From contig NZ_CP120683.1 in assembly GCF_030506325.1 (NCBI RefSeq), positions 2,356,001-2,420,000 on the forward strand: 64,000 nucleotides of DNA. Reading direction: 5' to 3'. The stretch is from Tunicatimonas pelagia. GTDB lineage: Bacteria > Bacteroidota > Bacteroidia > Cytophagales > Cyclobacteriaceae. Below are positions 35,503 to 45,880 of this stretch, one piece after another (the stretch's first letter is position 1; each line of letters begins with the position of its first letter). Both the position numbers and the translations under genes were made by a program. Below the pieces are notes generated by a model. The model worked only from the letters and a program-made list of their open reading frames with translations. It was not told the origin of the DNA and searched no databases.

Positions 35503-38216
35503 GACTCGTTGATCTTCAGCAGGATCGCGGCCAACTGTTCATCAATAGCACTTTTGAGCCCTTCGTATTCCTTTGGGGCTACGATCTGGTACTCAAAACC
35601 CTTGTGCCGACTGCCACCCACGATCTTGACCTGCCCGTAGCTGACTAGCTCCCGCAGGTACCGCTTGAGATTGTTAGGATTGAGTCGCAAGTGCTTCCGG
35701 ACATGGCGGGCGTAGAACGTCTCGCGGTTCTGTTCTTTCGTGTAAGCGGTCAACTGTTCTAAAAAGCTACGGCTCGCCTGGGTGAGCTCGTCGCTCTTAG
35801 CGAACAACACTTCGCGTAGCAAGCGGAAGGCGGCGGCCACATCGTCCGGAGCGGTTTGGAGGTAGGGCGTACCGGTCGCATCCTGTTTGACTTCTCGTTG
35901 GTACTGGTGCAGGAAGGTGACCGTTTCAATGAAGCTCAAGAGCAAGAGCATCGTACGACGCGGTTTGAATACCTGCGGCGGTAGCTGAATCAACTCGGCG
36001 TAGGGGTTGACGATCTTGATCGGACGTAGCAAGCGTTGTACGTTCTGTAGCTGATGGATCAGGGTGTGTTGTTCCCCGGCGTTCACCAGTCCGGCACTGA
36101 GCTTTCGTTGGTAGGCCATGATCTGGCCGTCTTGGGTATCGCTTTGGTCTACGTAGAGTAGCAAACACCGATTGGCGTTGTCTTCGTAGAGCTTCTCGCG
36201 GGTAGTACAACCGCTCACCGACACCGGCCCCTCGACGCGTAGGCTCACGGTCTTGAGGTTGCCCTTGTTGTCTTTCAGGGTGACCGTCTTGCTGATGCGC
36301 TTTTTACTCTGGAGTTCGCGAAGTGGATAGAGCACTCCTTCCGCCCCGTCCAGGTCTTCTATCAGGATCAGTTTGCCCTTCAACTCTTCGCGCTGGAAGT
36401 AGTAGAAGGCGTTCTCGGACAGCGTGGTGATCTCCAGCCGTTCTTCTTCGGGCATCAGCGCACTCACTTTCTCTTGCAGGTAGGTTTTGCCCGTCCCGCT
36501 CTGGCCCAAACACATCAGGTGCAAGGGGCTTTCCCGCTTGCGGCTGGTGTAGACCAGGTAGGCAATCAAGGCGTTGGTCTCTTCCCCGATCAGCCCCGTG
36601 GCCCGAATGTCGGAGGACAGGCGCGTGAGCAGCTGCGGGGATTGTAGGTAGTCCAACGCTGCTTGCTTTTCGGCCCCGCTCAGGGTGGGCTTTTCTTCGG
36701 CCTTCGGTTGCAAGGCTTCCAGTCGCCGGTGACGATAGCGTTCCAGTGAGGCCGTCAGCTCGGAGAGGGTGTACATCGCTTCCCGGCTGCTGACTTCCAA
36801 ACGTTCGGCTACCTGGATGACCAGTTGCTGCACCTGCCCCGAATGGTACAAGTCCAGCGAATGCCGTACCGGTAGATGTCTTTTGCCCGGAGTAGCTTGG
36901 GCGGGCTCTACCTTGACGGTCACCCGCAAGCGGTCCAGGCCCGCAATCTTAATGCCCCCCAGCACGGTAACCTGTAGCCAGGGGCTGGTAAAAAACAACA
37001 GCTCGGTATTCTCGGTGTGCAACCGGTACTCCGAAGACGGACTGGTTTCTTCCGAGGGCGGTTGGGTGGCTGCCGAGTCGTCTGTCAACGGTGGGGCAAC
37101 CGGACTTGCTTCCGGTGTCTTTTCCGATGAAAGAAAAAGCGTAGGACTACCGATCGCTTGTCGTTCGTTCAATAGGTGTTCCAAGATCACCGGCGTATGT
37201 CCCTGGAGCAAGCTGTTCACGTCTTCGCCCTCGGGAGTAGCCACGGCGGTAAGTTTGACATCCGGACGAAGGGCTTGCAACTGGTCGGCGTACTTAGCCA
37301 CGGCTTTGCGTCCGGCTTCGTCCCCATCCAGAAAGAAGATGATCTCTTGTAGATTGGCTAAGCCTTGGATCGCCTGTTCGTGTTCTTTCGTAAAACCGTT
37401 GGTGCCGTACAATGCTAGCATGCCGTATACCTGACTGAGGCTTTTGTCCTGCAGTAGCGTAGCGGCATCCAGTAGGCTTTCGGTCAGGACCAGCCGTTCG
37501 GTCTCGGGCTTGGGGTAGTGCGGGTACAAGCCCTGTTGCCCCTGGGGTAAGTAGAAGTGACGCGGGTAGCTGTCGTCCTGCAAACTACGGGCGTAGATGT
37601 CTACGACCTTGCCCGCCGCGTTCTTCATGGGAAGCATCAAACAACTGCGTAGCTTGGGGACGATCTTGCCTTTGCGCTCCTGCATCAGCCCGAGCTTCAC
37701 GGCACTCTGTTTCAAGGGGTCGTTCCAGCTTCTACCGAAGTCAGCACTGATAAAGCCGATACCCAGGTACTCGTAGTTCAGCTGCCGGTCTTGGGCGTAC
37801 TGTTGGGCTTTCAGGCTGCGGGTCATACCTTGCAAGCAGCTTTGGTAGAACTTGGTCAAGACCGCCGTGCGGGACAACGCTTTCCCTTCGTGGGGAATAC
37901 CGGCGTTCTTTCTTTCATCGGAAGTATCGGAAGGTGGTTGAGTAGGTTCGATCATCTGTTGGGCTTTTAGAATCGCTCGGTGTTGGGTGAGTTGCTCGTG
38001 CTCTTGGATCAGATCAATCACATCGAGCTTCTTGCCGTGTAGTCTACAGGCCGTAGAAAAGCAGTAGGCCGTATTGGTTTTGGGGTAGATTTGCATACTG
38101 GGCGTTTTGTCCGCATGGAACGGACAGCACAGCATGTTGCTTTGGTTGACCTTCAGGCCGTAGTGCGAAAGCACCGTTTGGATCGATAGACGGGCTTTGA
38201 TTTCAGCAATCTCCAT
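35490..38216 (-). CDS. CHC2/TOPRIM primase-ATPase, unit 2
   Basis: Identical to the 908-residue product of 27521-30247 (CHC2 zinc finger, TOPRIM-like region, P-loop ATPase). Confidence 0.85.
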   Translation of the reverse strand: MEIAEIKARLSIQTVLSHYGLKVNQSNMLCCPFHADKTPSMQIYPKTNTAYCFSTACRLHGKKLDVIDLIQEHEQLTQHRAILKAQQMIEPTQPPSDTSDERKNAGIPHEGKALSRTAVLTKFYQSCLQGMTRSLKAQQYAQDRQLNYEYLGIGFISADFGRSWNDPLKQSAVKLGLMQERKGKIVPKLRSCLMLPMKNAAGKVVDIYARSLQDDSYPRHFYLPQGQQGLYPHYPKPETERLVLTESLLDAATLLQDKSLSQVYGMLALYGTNGFTKEHEQAIQGLANLQEIIFFLDGDEAGRKAVAKYADQLQALRPDVKLTAVATPEGEDVNSLLQGHTPVILEHLLNERQAIGSPTLFLSSEKTPEASPVAPPLTDDSAATQPPSEETSPSSEYRLHTENTELLFFTSPWLQVTVLGGIKIAGLDRLRVTVKVEPAQATPGKRHLPVRHSLDLYHSGQVQQLVIQVAERLEVSSREAMYTLSELTASLERYRHRRLEALQPKAEEKPTLSGAEKQAALDYLQSPQLLTRLSSDIRATGLIGEETNALIAYLVYTSRKRESPLHLMCLGQSGTGKTYLQEKVSALMPEEERLEITTLSENAFYYFQREELKGKLILIEDLDGAEGVLYPLRELQSKKRISKTVTLKDNKGNLKTVSLRVEGPVSVSGCTTREKLYEDNANRCLLLYVDQSDTQDGQIMAYQRKLSAGLVNAGEQHTLIHQLQNVQRLLRPIKIVNPYAELIQLPPQVFKPRRTMLLLLSFIETVTFLHQYQREVKQDATGTPYLQTAPDDVAAAFRLLREVLFAKSDELTQASRSFLEQLTAYTKEQNRETFYARHVRKHLRLNPNNLKRYLRELVSYGQVKIVGGSRHKGFEYQIVAPKEYEGLKSAIDEQLAAILLKINESVGQ

Positions 38217-38229
38217 CGTACTACTTTCC

Positions 38230-38469
38230 TTATCCTTTTTGCTTGAGTAAATCAGCCACGGGAAGCATCTGGCGGTTTACCTCTCCCAAGCGGTGTTGTA
38301 ACTTACCTAGCTCGTCCATGATCTCGGCTTGGTGGAAAGATTGGTAGCCGCCATCGGCAATCTTCTCGCGCAGCAAATGGAGCATGGCGAGCGGTTGACT
38401 AAGATTTAAACTCTCGCTGAACAGGCGGCCCAGATGGCGTTCTAACTGGCGTTGGTCTTCGGGATGCAT
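38230..38469 (-). CDS. Small hypothetical protein upstream of the primase, unit 2
   Basis: Identical to the 79-residue product of 30261-30500; no family recognised. Confidence 0.6.
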   Translation of the reverse strand: MHPEDQRQLERHLGRLFSESLNLSQPLAMLHLLREKIADGGYQSFHQAEIMDELGKLQHRLGEVNRQMLPVADLLKQKG

Positions 38470-38515
38470 AGGCTTTTTGATTGGTGATAAAAAGTTATTT
38501 AGCTCGTATCCGGTT

Positions 38516-38587
38516 CAAAACTACTCTATTAAAGCTTACGAACAAACTTTTTCAACTTTTTTAGCTCACATTAGGTTCGTATATTTG
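38516..38587. promoter_or_regulatory. Divergent promoter pair, unit 2
   Basis: Same TTTG-N19-TAGTTTTG (leftward) and TATATTTG (rightward) boxes with TTACGAAC/GTTCGTA motifs as at 30547-30618. Confidence 0.65.
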
Positions 38588-38636
38588 GTCTTATACCGTA
38601 AAACAGGGTTCTTATAGCCCTTTTAAGTGTTATCTT

Positions 38637-38978
38637 ATGAATACCTTTGGAAAGAAAATAGCTGCCCTACGAAAAGATAGAAAGATGAGCCAGGGTGACT
38701 TGGCTAAGTTGCTTCATACTTCCGTTTCGGTCATCGGTCGCTACGAACGCGATGAGATGAAGCCCAGTATTGAAGCGGCTCAGAAGATTGCGGGCTTTCT
38801 GGATACCACTGTAGGGTACTTGTTGGGGGAAACCGAAGATGCTGAACTGTTCAAGAACCCCTCTATGCTACAGCGATTGCAGGAACTCAACAACCTGCCT
38901 GAGAAAGACAAGGACTATATCCTCTACGCCCTGGACGGTCTTTTGCAGAACGTGAAAGCCAAACAAGCCTTTGCCTGA
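38637..38978 (+). CDS. XRE-family repressor, unit 2
   Basis: Identical to the product of 30668-31009; N-terminal helix-turn-helix; stop overlaps the antitoxin start. Confidence 0.85.
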   Translation: MNTFGKKIAALRKDRKMSQGDLAKLLHTSVSVIGRYERDEMKPSIEAAQKIAGFLDTTVGYLLGETEDAELFKNPSMLQRLQELNNLPEKDKDYILYALDGLLQNVKAKQAFA

Positions 38979-39190
38979 TGAAACAGATTACGCTCAACAT
39001 TCCGGACAGCCAGTACGCTTTCTTCACCGAACTGGTACAGAAACTAGGATTGGAAAAAGTGAAAGAAGAGTCGGTAGACACCGAACAGCAAGTGTTGCAG
39101 GGCATTGCCCAGGGCTTACGCGAAGTGAAGCAGATAGAAGAGGGCAAAAGAAAAGGAACCCCGCTCAACGACTTCTTGGATGAGCTATAA
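38978..39190 (+). CDS. Antitoxin, unit 2
   Basis: Identical to the product of 31009-31221; overlaps the toxin start by 11 bp. Confidence 0.75.
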   Translation: MKQITLNIPDSQYAFFTELVQKLGLEKVKEESVDTEQQVLQGIAQGLREVKQIEEGKRKGTPLNDFLDEL

Positions 39191-39512
39191 CGTTATTGCC
39201 ACGGATTACTTCCAGAAGGAAGCCAAGAAGCTTATCCGGAAGTACCGCTCATTGAGAGGAGAGCTGAAGGCACTCGGTGAAGAGCTGGCCGACAACCCCA
39301 CTACCGGCACCTCACTGGGTCATGATCTCTACAAAGTACGGCTGGCTATTGCTTCCAAAGGCAAGGGTAAGTCCGGTGGGGCTAGGGTCATCACTTGCGT
39401 GAAGGTAGTACAGGAAAAGGTCTACCTGGTCTCCATCTACGACAAAAGCCAGCTAGAAAACCTTTCTAAACAACAGATCGAGCAACTGCTCCAGAAAGAG
39501 GGACTCGGGTGA
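39180..39512 (+). CDS. RelE-like toxin, unit 2
   Basis: Identical to the product of 31211-31543. Confidence 0.8.
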   Translation: MSYNVIATDYFQKEAKKLIRKYRSLRGELKALGEELADNPTTGTSLGHDLYKVRLAIASKGKGKSGGARVITCVKVVQEKVYLVSIYDKSQLENLSKQQIEQLLQKEGLG

Positions 39513-39586
39513 GGGAGCCAATCTTAAAGAAGAAAACCAGTAAACTTAAACATGACTACCTCTATAAACATCTTCTCATGGGTACT

Positions 39587-39826
39587 TTAGCCAAAAAAAA
39601 GCTTAAGAACGAAGACGATAGCTATAGTAATAATCATTCCTAAAAGTATGTTAGAGATGCCGTACTCGAAGTTACTTCCAAAATCATCGCTGTTCCTCCC
39701 TTTCCAAACTCTGCTAAAACTTGCTACATCTTTACCTTTAATCTTTCTTTTGAAAGCAATGTACAACCATCTGAAAAAGACTCCTATAAATTCAAATACT
39801 ACTGACCCGATAAATGCTCCGTCCAT
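39587..39826 (-). CDS. Putative immunity membrane protein for RHS tail 2 (unit 2)
   Basis: Identical to the product of 31618-31857. Here it follows by 4 bp the stop of the tail that is joined to the RHS body, so it is the copy most likely co-expressed with an RHS toxin (if the prophage-split gene is still transcribed). Confidence 0.55.
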   Translation of the reverse strand: MDGAFIGSVVFEFIGVFFRWLYIAFKRKIKGKDVASFSRVWKGRNSDDFGSNFEYGISNILLGMIITIAIVFVLKLFFG

Positions 39827-39830
39827 GATC

Positions 39831-42800
39831 TTATCTTTTTTCGTTCGATTCATCTGAACCAATCCATTCCTGCCCTTTATCAACTAGACTTTGAAACCCT
39901 TTAGTGATTTTCAATACCGTCCCATGCGTTTTCTCAAGCATTTGTTTGTTATATGTCTTGATTATCCAACCCCGAACTTTTGGTTGTAATCTAGCTACGA
40001 AAGTGCCTTTGAAATAGCTACTAAACTGAGATGCTGTAACTTTTGGAATTTTACTCAGTCTAGTGTACGGTAGAGCTGTTGAGGCTGCTCCAGCAAATGC
40101 TTCCGCCCCTTCTTCTCCGACAACTAGCTGACCATCAATATGTGTGGGTTTTCGCCACGGTGTGAAGAACTGTGCAGTGACCCAAGGTCCATCAATCGTA
40201 TTGTATGACCAAGAAGCAATTATATTATCAGACATTCCCCATCTTTGGGATAGACCTGGTTCCCAAGCTGATAGATAGGAGCCACCTTCACCATAGGTAC
40301 CGACGTTAAAGGTAGTTACGTCACCACTTTGAGTGTTGAAGCCCCACTCCCCGCCTGACTGATAGACATCGCTTACACTTACCCCAGCGGTGAAGAAGGC
40401 TCGCACCTTCGCCCCAAACTTGGTGTATCCCCCATCCGGGTCAATCCCACTAATTGGATTATTCCCCATCCCGACGTACGGAGAAGCAAACTGCCGGTAA
40501 GGATCCACGCTTAGCCACCGCCCGACAACCGCATCATATTGTCTCAACTCAAAACTATGGTAGCCCGTCTCATTTGTTTCATCTTCCGCAAACTCACCTT
40601 GGAAGCCAAAGCGTAGCCCTTCACCCCCCGTCATACTCAAGGTGCCGATCTTCATCCCAAACGGATAGAAGCTTTGGTAGTTGTTCAGGCTGATGCCGCC
40701 CTCATCCTGGGGTTGGATGGTCGCCCGTACTGTGCCCAGGTGGTCTTTCAGTTCGTAGGTCGTGGGGCCGGTTGGCTCGTGGAAGGCTACTGAGAACTCA
40801 CCTTCGTGAGCGGTTTGGTAACTGACTTCAAAGCCTTCGGTCAGGGTCATAGTGGCTCCGGCGACTAGTAGGTAGGAGGTGTTCTCGTAGCGGCTCTTGG
40901 TTTGATCATCTTCGTAACCGACCAAGTGCTCGTTCAACGCGATGGGGTCAGGGCGGAAGAAACCCAGCCGACTGCTGCCGTAGATCGGTACTTCTACGGG
41001 TTCGGGGGAGGTACCCGCCTGGCTCTCATCGTGTTCGTAGATACTGAGTAGGTTGCCATTGGCATCGCGGATGTAGTAGGTGCTTTGGTTTTGCTGCTGG
41101 TCGTACTTTTTAACCCGATAGCCTTTATCGTCGTAGGTGTAGATAAACTTCGTTTGGTCGTTGCCGTCTTTGATCTCGGTGACCTTACCAGATACATCGT
41201 AAGCTAGCCGTTGGGTATAGCTGCCTTTCACTTCCTGGGTCATCTGGCCGAGGGCATTGTACTTGTAACTGGCGTAGCCCGTAATCCCAGTCAACTGGTT
41301 GGTGCCCGTTTGGTACTGGTACTTATTTTCAAAATCGTGCAATAGGTTTCCTGTCTGGTCTCGGCGTTGCAGACCTAACAGGTTGCCGTTCTTATCGTAG
41401 TCTAATCCACTGACGCTGTACATTTGGTTACTGGCGGGGGTGAAGGTGCCGCTACTGACTTGTCCAAATCTAGCTTCTTTAAGTTGGTAACGAGGGTCAT
41501 AGTCATAGACATACGCCCCCGTCTGGTTCACCCCTTCGGCTTGCGTCCGCCAGCTTTGGCTACGGATCTGCCCGCTATACAACTGCGCTTCTTCGGGCTG
41601 ATTGCTGGCTACATTTACGATGGGACTACCGGACTTTACATAGTCGCCACTAAAGTAGTCTAACTGCATACTGAATACATCGGGTTGCGTTCCGGGACTT
41701 GCCCCGGACTCTGTTCCGGGGTTGTTCACTGCTTTGAGCCAGCCTTGCACAGTATAGGTATAGTCCGTTTGTATCCCATCGGCTAACACCACCTGCTTCA
41801 AAGGGCCGTGCAGGTAGTACTCGTAGGTGGCTTGTAGTTTGTAGTCACTCGCCAGATTGGTCACGTTTAACTGCCGATCAAGCTGCGGACTGCGTACCGA
41901 GGTATACACTTGCTGGAGTCGTCCGTCCTGGTCGTAGGTGTAGTAGTGGAAGAAGGCATCTTTACGGCCTTCCTGGTAGCTGACCGTCATCACCTGCCCC
42001 TGGCTGTTGTAGCGGTAGGCTACTGTCTTCACCCCAATGCCTACAACGTCCTGCACCAGCCAGGTCACCCGACCCCGTTCATCGTAGCTGTACCAACTCT
42101 GGGCGGCCGGCGATCCGGTGGTGCCTATTTTCTCACTGTAGCTGACTTTGCCCCGCACAAACTGCTGCTTCAGACCCGTACCCACGGGTAGTGGCACCGC
42201 CCGGTCGTAGGTGGTACGTACCACATCCGTCCGAGTGCCGTCGGTCAGCCCGCCTTCGCGGCCGATCGTTTCCAGTATGGTCTGGTTGCTGCGCACAGTA
42301 CTAAAGGTAGCACTTGTCCCGCTGGGATCAAACTCCCCGCTTTCTATGGGGCGGCCTAGCTGATCGTAGCTGGTGTAGGAGTAGGTATTCTGCGCTCGTT
42401 GCTTCGCATTTTGGGAAAAACGGATGCTGCCATCGCGGCGGTAGGCGTACTCGGTACGTCCGGCATCGGGCTCTTCCATACTGAGCATGCGCCCCCGAAA
42501 GTCGTAGGTGTAGGTCGTCTTCAGCCCTTCGGGGTCTACGCTCACCAGCAATCGCCCGGCATCATCGTAGAAGCTACTGCTTTGGGTAATCACCGCCGTA
42601 CCATCGCCGTAGTAGAGGCTGGTGAGCAATTGACCGCTTTCGTTGAAGTAGCGCACACTGCGCCGTCCGTTGGCATCTTCACTCACCTGCTTGTAAAACC
42701 CATCCTGCACCCGAAAGGGATTGATGCCCGGGGTGCGGTCCTCGTAAGGGTTCATCAGCCCGGTCTGTTGCTTACGGGCTTGCAAGTAAGCCAGTATGAT

Positions 42801-44495
42801 GTTGGTATCCTCCTCGCCTTCTTCGTCCAAAGCCAGCATTCGGCTACTAGCAATATGCTGCTGCTCAATAATAGGTTTGCCTTCGGCATTCACATCCGGG
42901 CGGTACTGAAAGTCGCCTGGCCCCACTTGCCCAATTACTTCGCCGCTGCCGTCTTCATTAAACAGGGTACGAACGAAGGGGTAGGCGGTGGTAGCCATAC
43001 GGTCTTCGTGCAGGTCGTACAGCATGCGCTGATCGGTGTTTTCAGGCAAGGCATCAATGGCGGCTTGGCGGTTCTGATCGCTGTAGTACCATCCCACCGA
43101 AAAGGGCTCGGCACTCATGGGTTGGTTTTGCAGCAGGCCGAAGTGGTTAAAGGCAGCTCCCCCGTTGGTGCGGAGTAGCCTGGCCTGGTAGCCAAACTGT
43201 ACGGGCACATAGTCGGTGGTAAAGTCGCTACACTCGGGGCTGATGGGCGTATTGCCCGTACCCGAACGGATGGGGGCAGGTAGGGAGGTAGCCGCTAGGC
43301 GTCCGTAGCGGTCAAAGATCGTCTGGCTGGCCATCAGTATACCCCGCGCCTGGTCTTTGGTTTGGGTTTGGTGCAAGCGCCCCATATCATCAAAAAACTG
43401 CTTACTTTCCCCAATTACATTGCCGTAGTCGTCAAATAATGTTTGTTGGGTAAAGTTCCAGAAAAAATCATCGTCATCGTAGCCACCGGGCGGGTCAATA
43501 TCGCCCCGGTCTACTTCAATATCCGCCCCGTTTACCAGTGTCATCCCCGGTCCAATTACCACCTGGGCTTGGCTCTCTATCCGGTAGCGGAAGTTATCCA
43601 GAATACCGGTGTACCGCAGGTTCTCTAAGCTGAGGGCAATATTATCGGGTACCCCCAGCGGCAGACCGTTCATTTCGCTCACAATAGCGGGTAAATCGGT
43701 CGGTAAATTAATTGGGCAGCTTTGGGTGATGTTAAAATCATTTTGCGCGGGAAAATAGACAAATATCCGCACCGTAGGGGGCACTTGGTCGCAGCCCTCT
43801 TTACCCGCAATAGAAATATCGTAAAAGCCTGACTCAGCGAAGGTTAGCGTATACGCTTGGGTGCCGGGGGCCGTCTGCCCGGGGGCCGGAGCACTCGGAC
43901 TAATACGCACATTCGCTCCCGGAAAGCTATTTTCATCCCAGCGATAGATCACGTCTAGCACATTTACTACCTTTTGCTCTAACCCACTCTGGTCTACCAG
44001 CACTCGCACCTTGGGTACAGCCGGGTTTACCTGGTAGCGGTGCTCACCCGCCGGAAGCACTTCGGAGCCATCGACCGACTGTACCAGCAAACGAGGTGGG
44101 CTAGGTGGGCAAGGCGGGCGTATTTTCAAGGAAACCTCATCTTCGGCATCGGTGAGTACCGAGCAGTTGCCCGTGGCGTATACCAGCACCTTCACAAAGT
44201 ACTCTCCGTAGGCTAAGCCACTCAGATTAAAGGTTTTACGGTTACTAGTACCCGTACTGGTTTTAGCGACTACGGTTTGGTTGCTACCCCGTCTTACTAC
44301 CCACCATTCATATTTTTCTACCGTAAGATCACCACCCAAGTCACTATGGCTCAGCGTAGCGGTGATAGATCGGGTTCGGGGACTACCCTGCTCTACTTCC
44401 GGGTGGTTAACCGTAAGCCTCGGGTTCTGCAACGTATACCCTCTTTCCTGGCAGGTTACCTCAAATTCCGGACTGTCGTACGATAGGGAATTGCG
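39831..44495 (-). pseudogene. RHS/YD-repeat polymorphic toxin, C-terminal 1,554 residues (split by prophage)
   Basis: The frame is open from the prophage edge (RNSLSYDSPEFEVTCQERGYTLQNPRL…) to TAA at 39831. It holds Ig-like segments, many YD repeats (YDDAGRLLVSVDPEGLKTTYTYDFRGR, YTYDQDGRLQQVY, YDYDPRYQLKEARF), the RHS core (GYHSFELRQYDAVVGRWLSVDP…IDPDGG) and a ~200-residue variable tail. From the core at 40556 leftward the sequence belongs to element unit 2. The N-terminal part lies at 60063-61079 beyond the prophage, in compatible frame. RHS proteins encapsulate and deliver their tail into target cells. It may be expressed as a fragment from a TTG at 44432, but the normal start is lost. Confidence 0.85.
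40512..40556. repeat. 45-bp attachment core, outer right copy (attR-like)
   Basis: Identical to 24574-24618 and 32543-32587. Rightward it continues into the RHS body (ATGGTAGCCCGTCTCATTTG, minus strand …ETGYHS) instead of the element end, marking the boundary between host RHS gene and element. Confidence 0.85.
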
Positions 44496-44509
44496 CGTGT
44501 ATTAAGGGG

Positions 44510-44638
44510 CAAACGAAAGGTCAATAAGGGGGTAAAATTGATTTCTTTATTTTATAGGTGTAAGTGACTGATTGATAAAGCGTTATGAGGGGATAAGAAA
44601 GTTTTTGACGAAAAGCTGGAGTTCAAACGAAAAGTCAA
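44510..44638 (+). promoter_or_regulatory. Left-end transposase-binding-site-like repeats
   Basis: CAAACGAAAGGTCAA at 44510-44524 and CAAACGAAAAGTCAA at 44624-44638 in the same orientation, the first 12 bp from the left terminus. They match inverted copies at the right end, as MuA end-binding sites would. Confidence 0.75.
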
Positions 44639-44720
44639 CTTCTTCCGGTTTCTGCTGTTTTTGACAACTTTTAATGCAAAAAATGAGGGGATAAATTCCA
44701 TTTACGCTATTTGACTTCCA

Positions 44721-45575
44721 TTATTCGGAAGGAGTATTTTTCGACCGACATTCTTCTTTGGATACACTCCACTTCTCATAAAACTTCTTTTCGTCCATTG
44801 TTGCACAGTCATATTCTTTTTCAATCTGTTGGCTATCGAGTGTACTTCCTTGTATCACCACTTGATATGCATGAGGGTATAAGGGAACAATTATATTTTT
44901 AAGTAGCGTGTTTATATCTTTACTTATTGTCTTGAGTAATTCATCCATCGATTTGGCTTCTCCAAGAATTTGATCAACTGCTGTAAAAGCCTCATTTTCA
45001 GTTCTTTTACCATTAACAACCCCCATAAAAATCGCAGCCATCTCTATTCTATATGTATCATAGATATGCTCCAGAACTCTATTGAAATCTCTATAATCAG
45101 GATAAAAGAAAGCCTTTAGTATTTCTAGTTTATTGGGTCTGCCTTTCCAGTATTCAATTTCCAAATGCATCACTTTCCTTATCTTAGAATTCTCCTCCTC
45201 ATCGTCAGATAGATTATTAAATAACATGCTACTCGATGAGGCAGGCTGCTCTTTGCCTACTTTTTGACTTTTTTTTGTCCCGGACAGATTTGTGACACGA
45301 TCCGTGACATTGGCAGTTTCAAATATGTCATTATTTTCATACTCTATAATTTCGTTAAGTATTTTTTCATCTAACTTTTTTGCAATTAGAGTATTTAGAT
45401 CGATTTCAAAAAAATCGGCAATTTTAACAAGATCGTTTATATCAGGCATAGATTTTCCGTGCTCATAGCTACTAATGGCACTTTTCTTCTTATCTAACAG
45501 ATTTGCTAGATCGGTTTGAGTAGCTTTGCGGGCTTTTCTCAACAGTTTGATATTATTGGAAAAATGATTATCCAT
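44721..45575 (-). CDS. Prophage repressor (XRE-type, CI/c-like)
   Basis: 284 residues. N-terminal helix-turn-helix: IKLLRKARKATQTDLANLLDKKKSAISSYEHGKSMPDINDLVKIADFFEIDLNTLIAKK. A long helical C-terminal region follows with no protease-type LexA fold that I can see. It is divergent from the early operon, as Mu c is from ner, so it should hold the lytic promoter at 45600-45630. Confidence 0.8.
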   Translation of the reverse strand: MDNHFSNNIKLLRKARKATQTDLANLLDKKKSAISSYEHGKSMPDINDLVKIADFFEIDLNTLIAKKLDEKILNEIIEYENNDIFETANVTDRVTNLSGTKKSQKVGKEQPASSSSMLFNNLSDDEEENSKIRKVMHLEIEYWKGRPNKLEILKAFFYPDYRDFNRVLEHIYDTYRIEMAAIFMGVVNGKRTENEAFTAVDQILGEAKSMDELLKTISKDINTLLKNIIVPLYPHAYQVVIQGSTLDSQQIEKEYDCATMDEKKFYEKWSVSKEECRSKNTPSE

Positions 45576-45599
45576 TATCTTTTTATTGATCGATAATAA

Positions 45600-45630
45600 T
45601 TGACTTAAAGTACAAAATTAACTAACTTTG
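45600..45630 (+). promoter_or_regulatory. Early promoter of the prophage
   Basis: TTGA (45600-45603), 19 nt, TAACTTTG (45623-45630) is a near-ideal Bacteroidota promoter (TTTG-N19-TAnnTTTG). It lies 31 bp before the Ner-like gene. The flanking TTAAAGTACAAA/TTTGTGTTAA imperfect palindrome is a possible repressor operator. Confidence 0.65.
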
Positions 45631-45661
45631 TGTTAAAGGTAATAAATAAAACTTAAAAGTT

Positions 45662-45877
45662 ATGATTAACCGAAAAGAGATAAAGCACGCATTGCCACAC
45701 GGCAAGCTATCGGAAATAGCTAAAGAGGCTGGGGTCTCAAAACCTTCGGTCAGTATCTGGTTTGCCGGAAAGATCAACAGCGAACGAATCGAAAAGGCAG
45801 CTGTCAAAATCTATGTACAGCATAAAAAAGAGCGCAATAAGCTGAAGAAAGAATTGCAATCGGTAGAAAATTTGTAG
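45662..45877 (+). CDS. Ner-like small DNA-binding protein
   Basis: 71 residues with one helix-turn-helix (HGKLSEIAKEAGVSKPSVSIWFAGKINSERIEKAAVKIY) and a basic helical end. Position between repressor and transposase matches ner of Mu-like phages, a negative regulator of early transcription. Its stop is 4 bp from the transposase start. Confidence 0.7.
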   Translation: MINRKEIKHALPHGKLSEIAKEAGVSKPSVSIWFAGKINSERIEKAAVKIYVQHKKERNKLKKELQSVENL

Positions 45878-45880
45878 CAC

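Larger units (their letters stand above)
32588..40556. mobile_element. RHS-tail-carrying integrative element, unit 2
   Basis: Exact-length second copy (offset 7,969 bp) of unit 1 with the same genes in the same order; every predicted protein is identical. In this copy the RHS tail is fused in frame to the upstream RHS body through the core at 40512-40556. Confidence 0.85.

Noticed and set aside
24619-40556. Tandem duplication explained only by homologous recombination between RHS core genes
   Set aside because: The units contain no RHS body, only a tail starting exactly at the 45-bp core, and they carry recombinase genes; unequal crossing-over between whole RHS genes would have duplicated body sequence too.
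42399-43178. 259-codon plus-strand open frame inside the RHS gene
   Set aside because: Antisense shadow of YD-repeat coding sequence; no independent motif.
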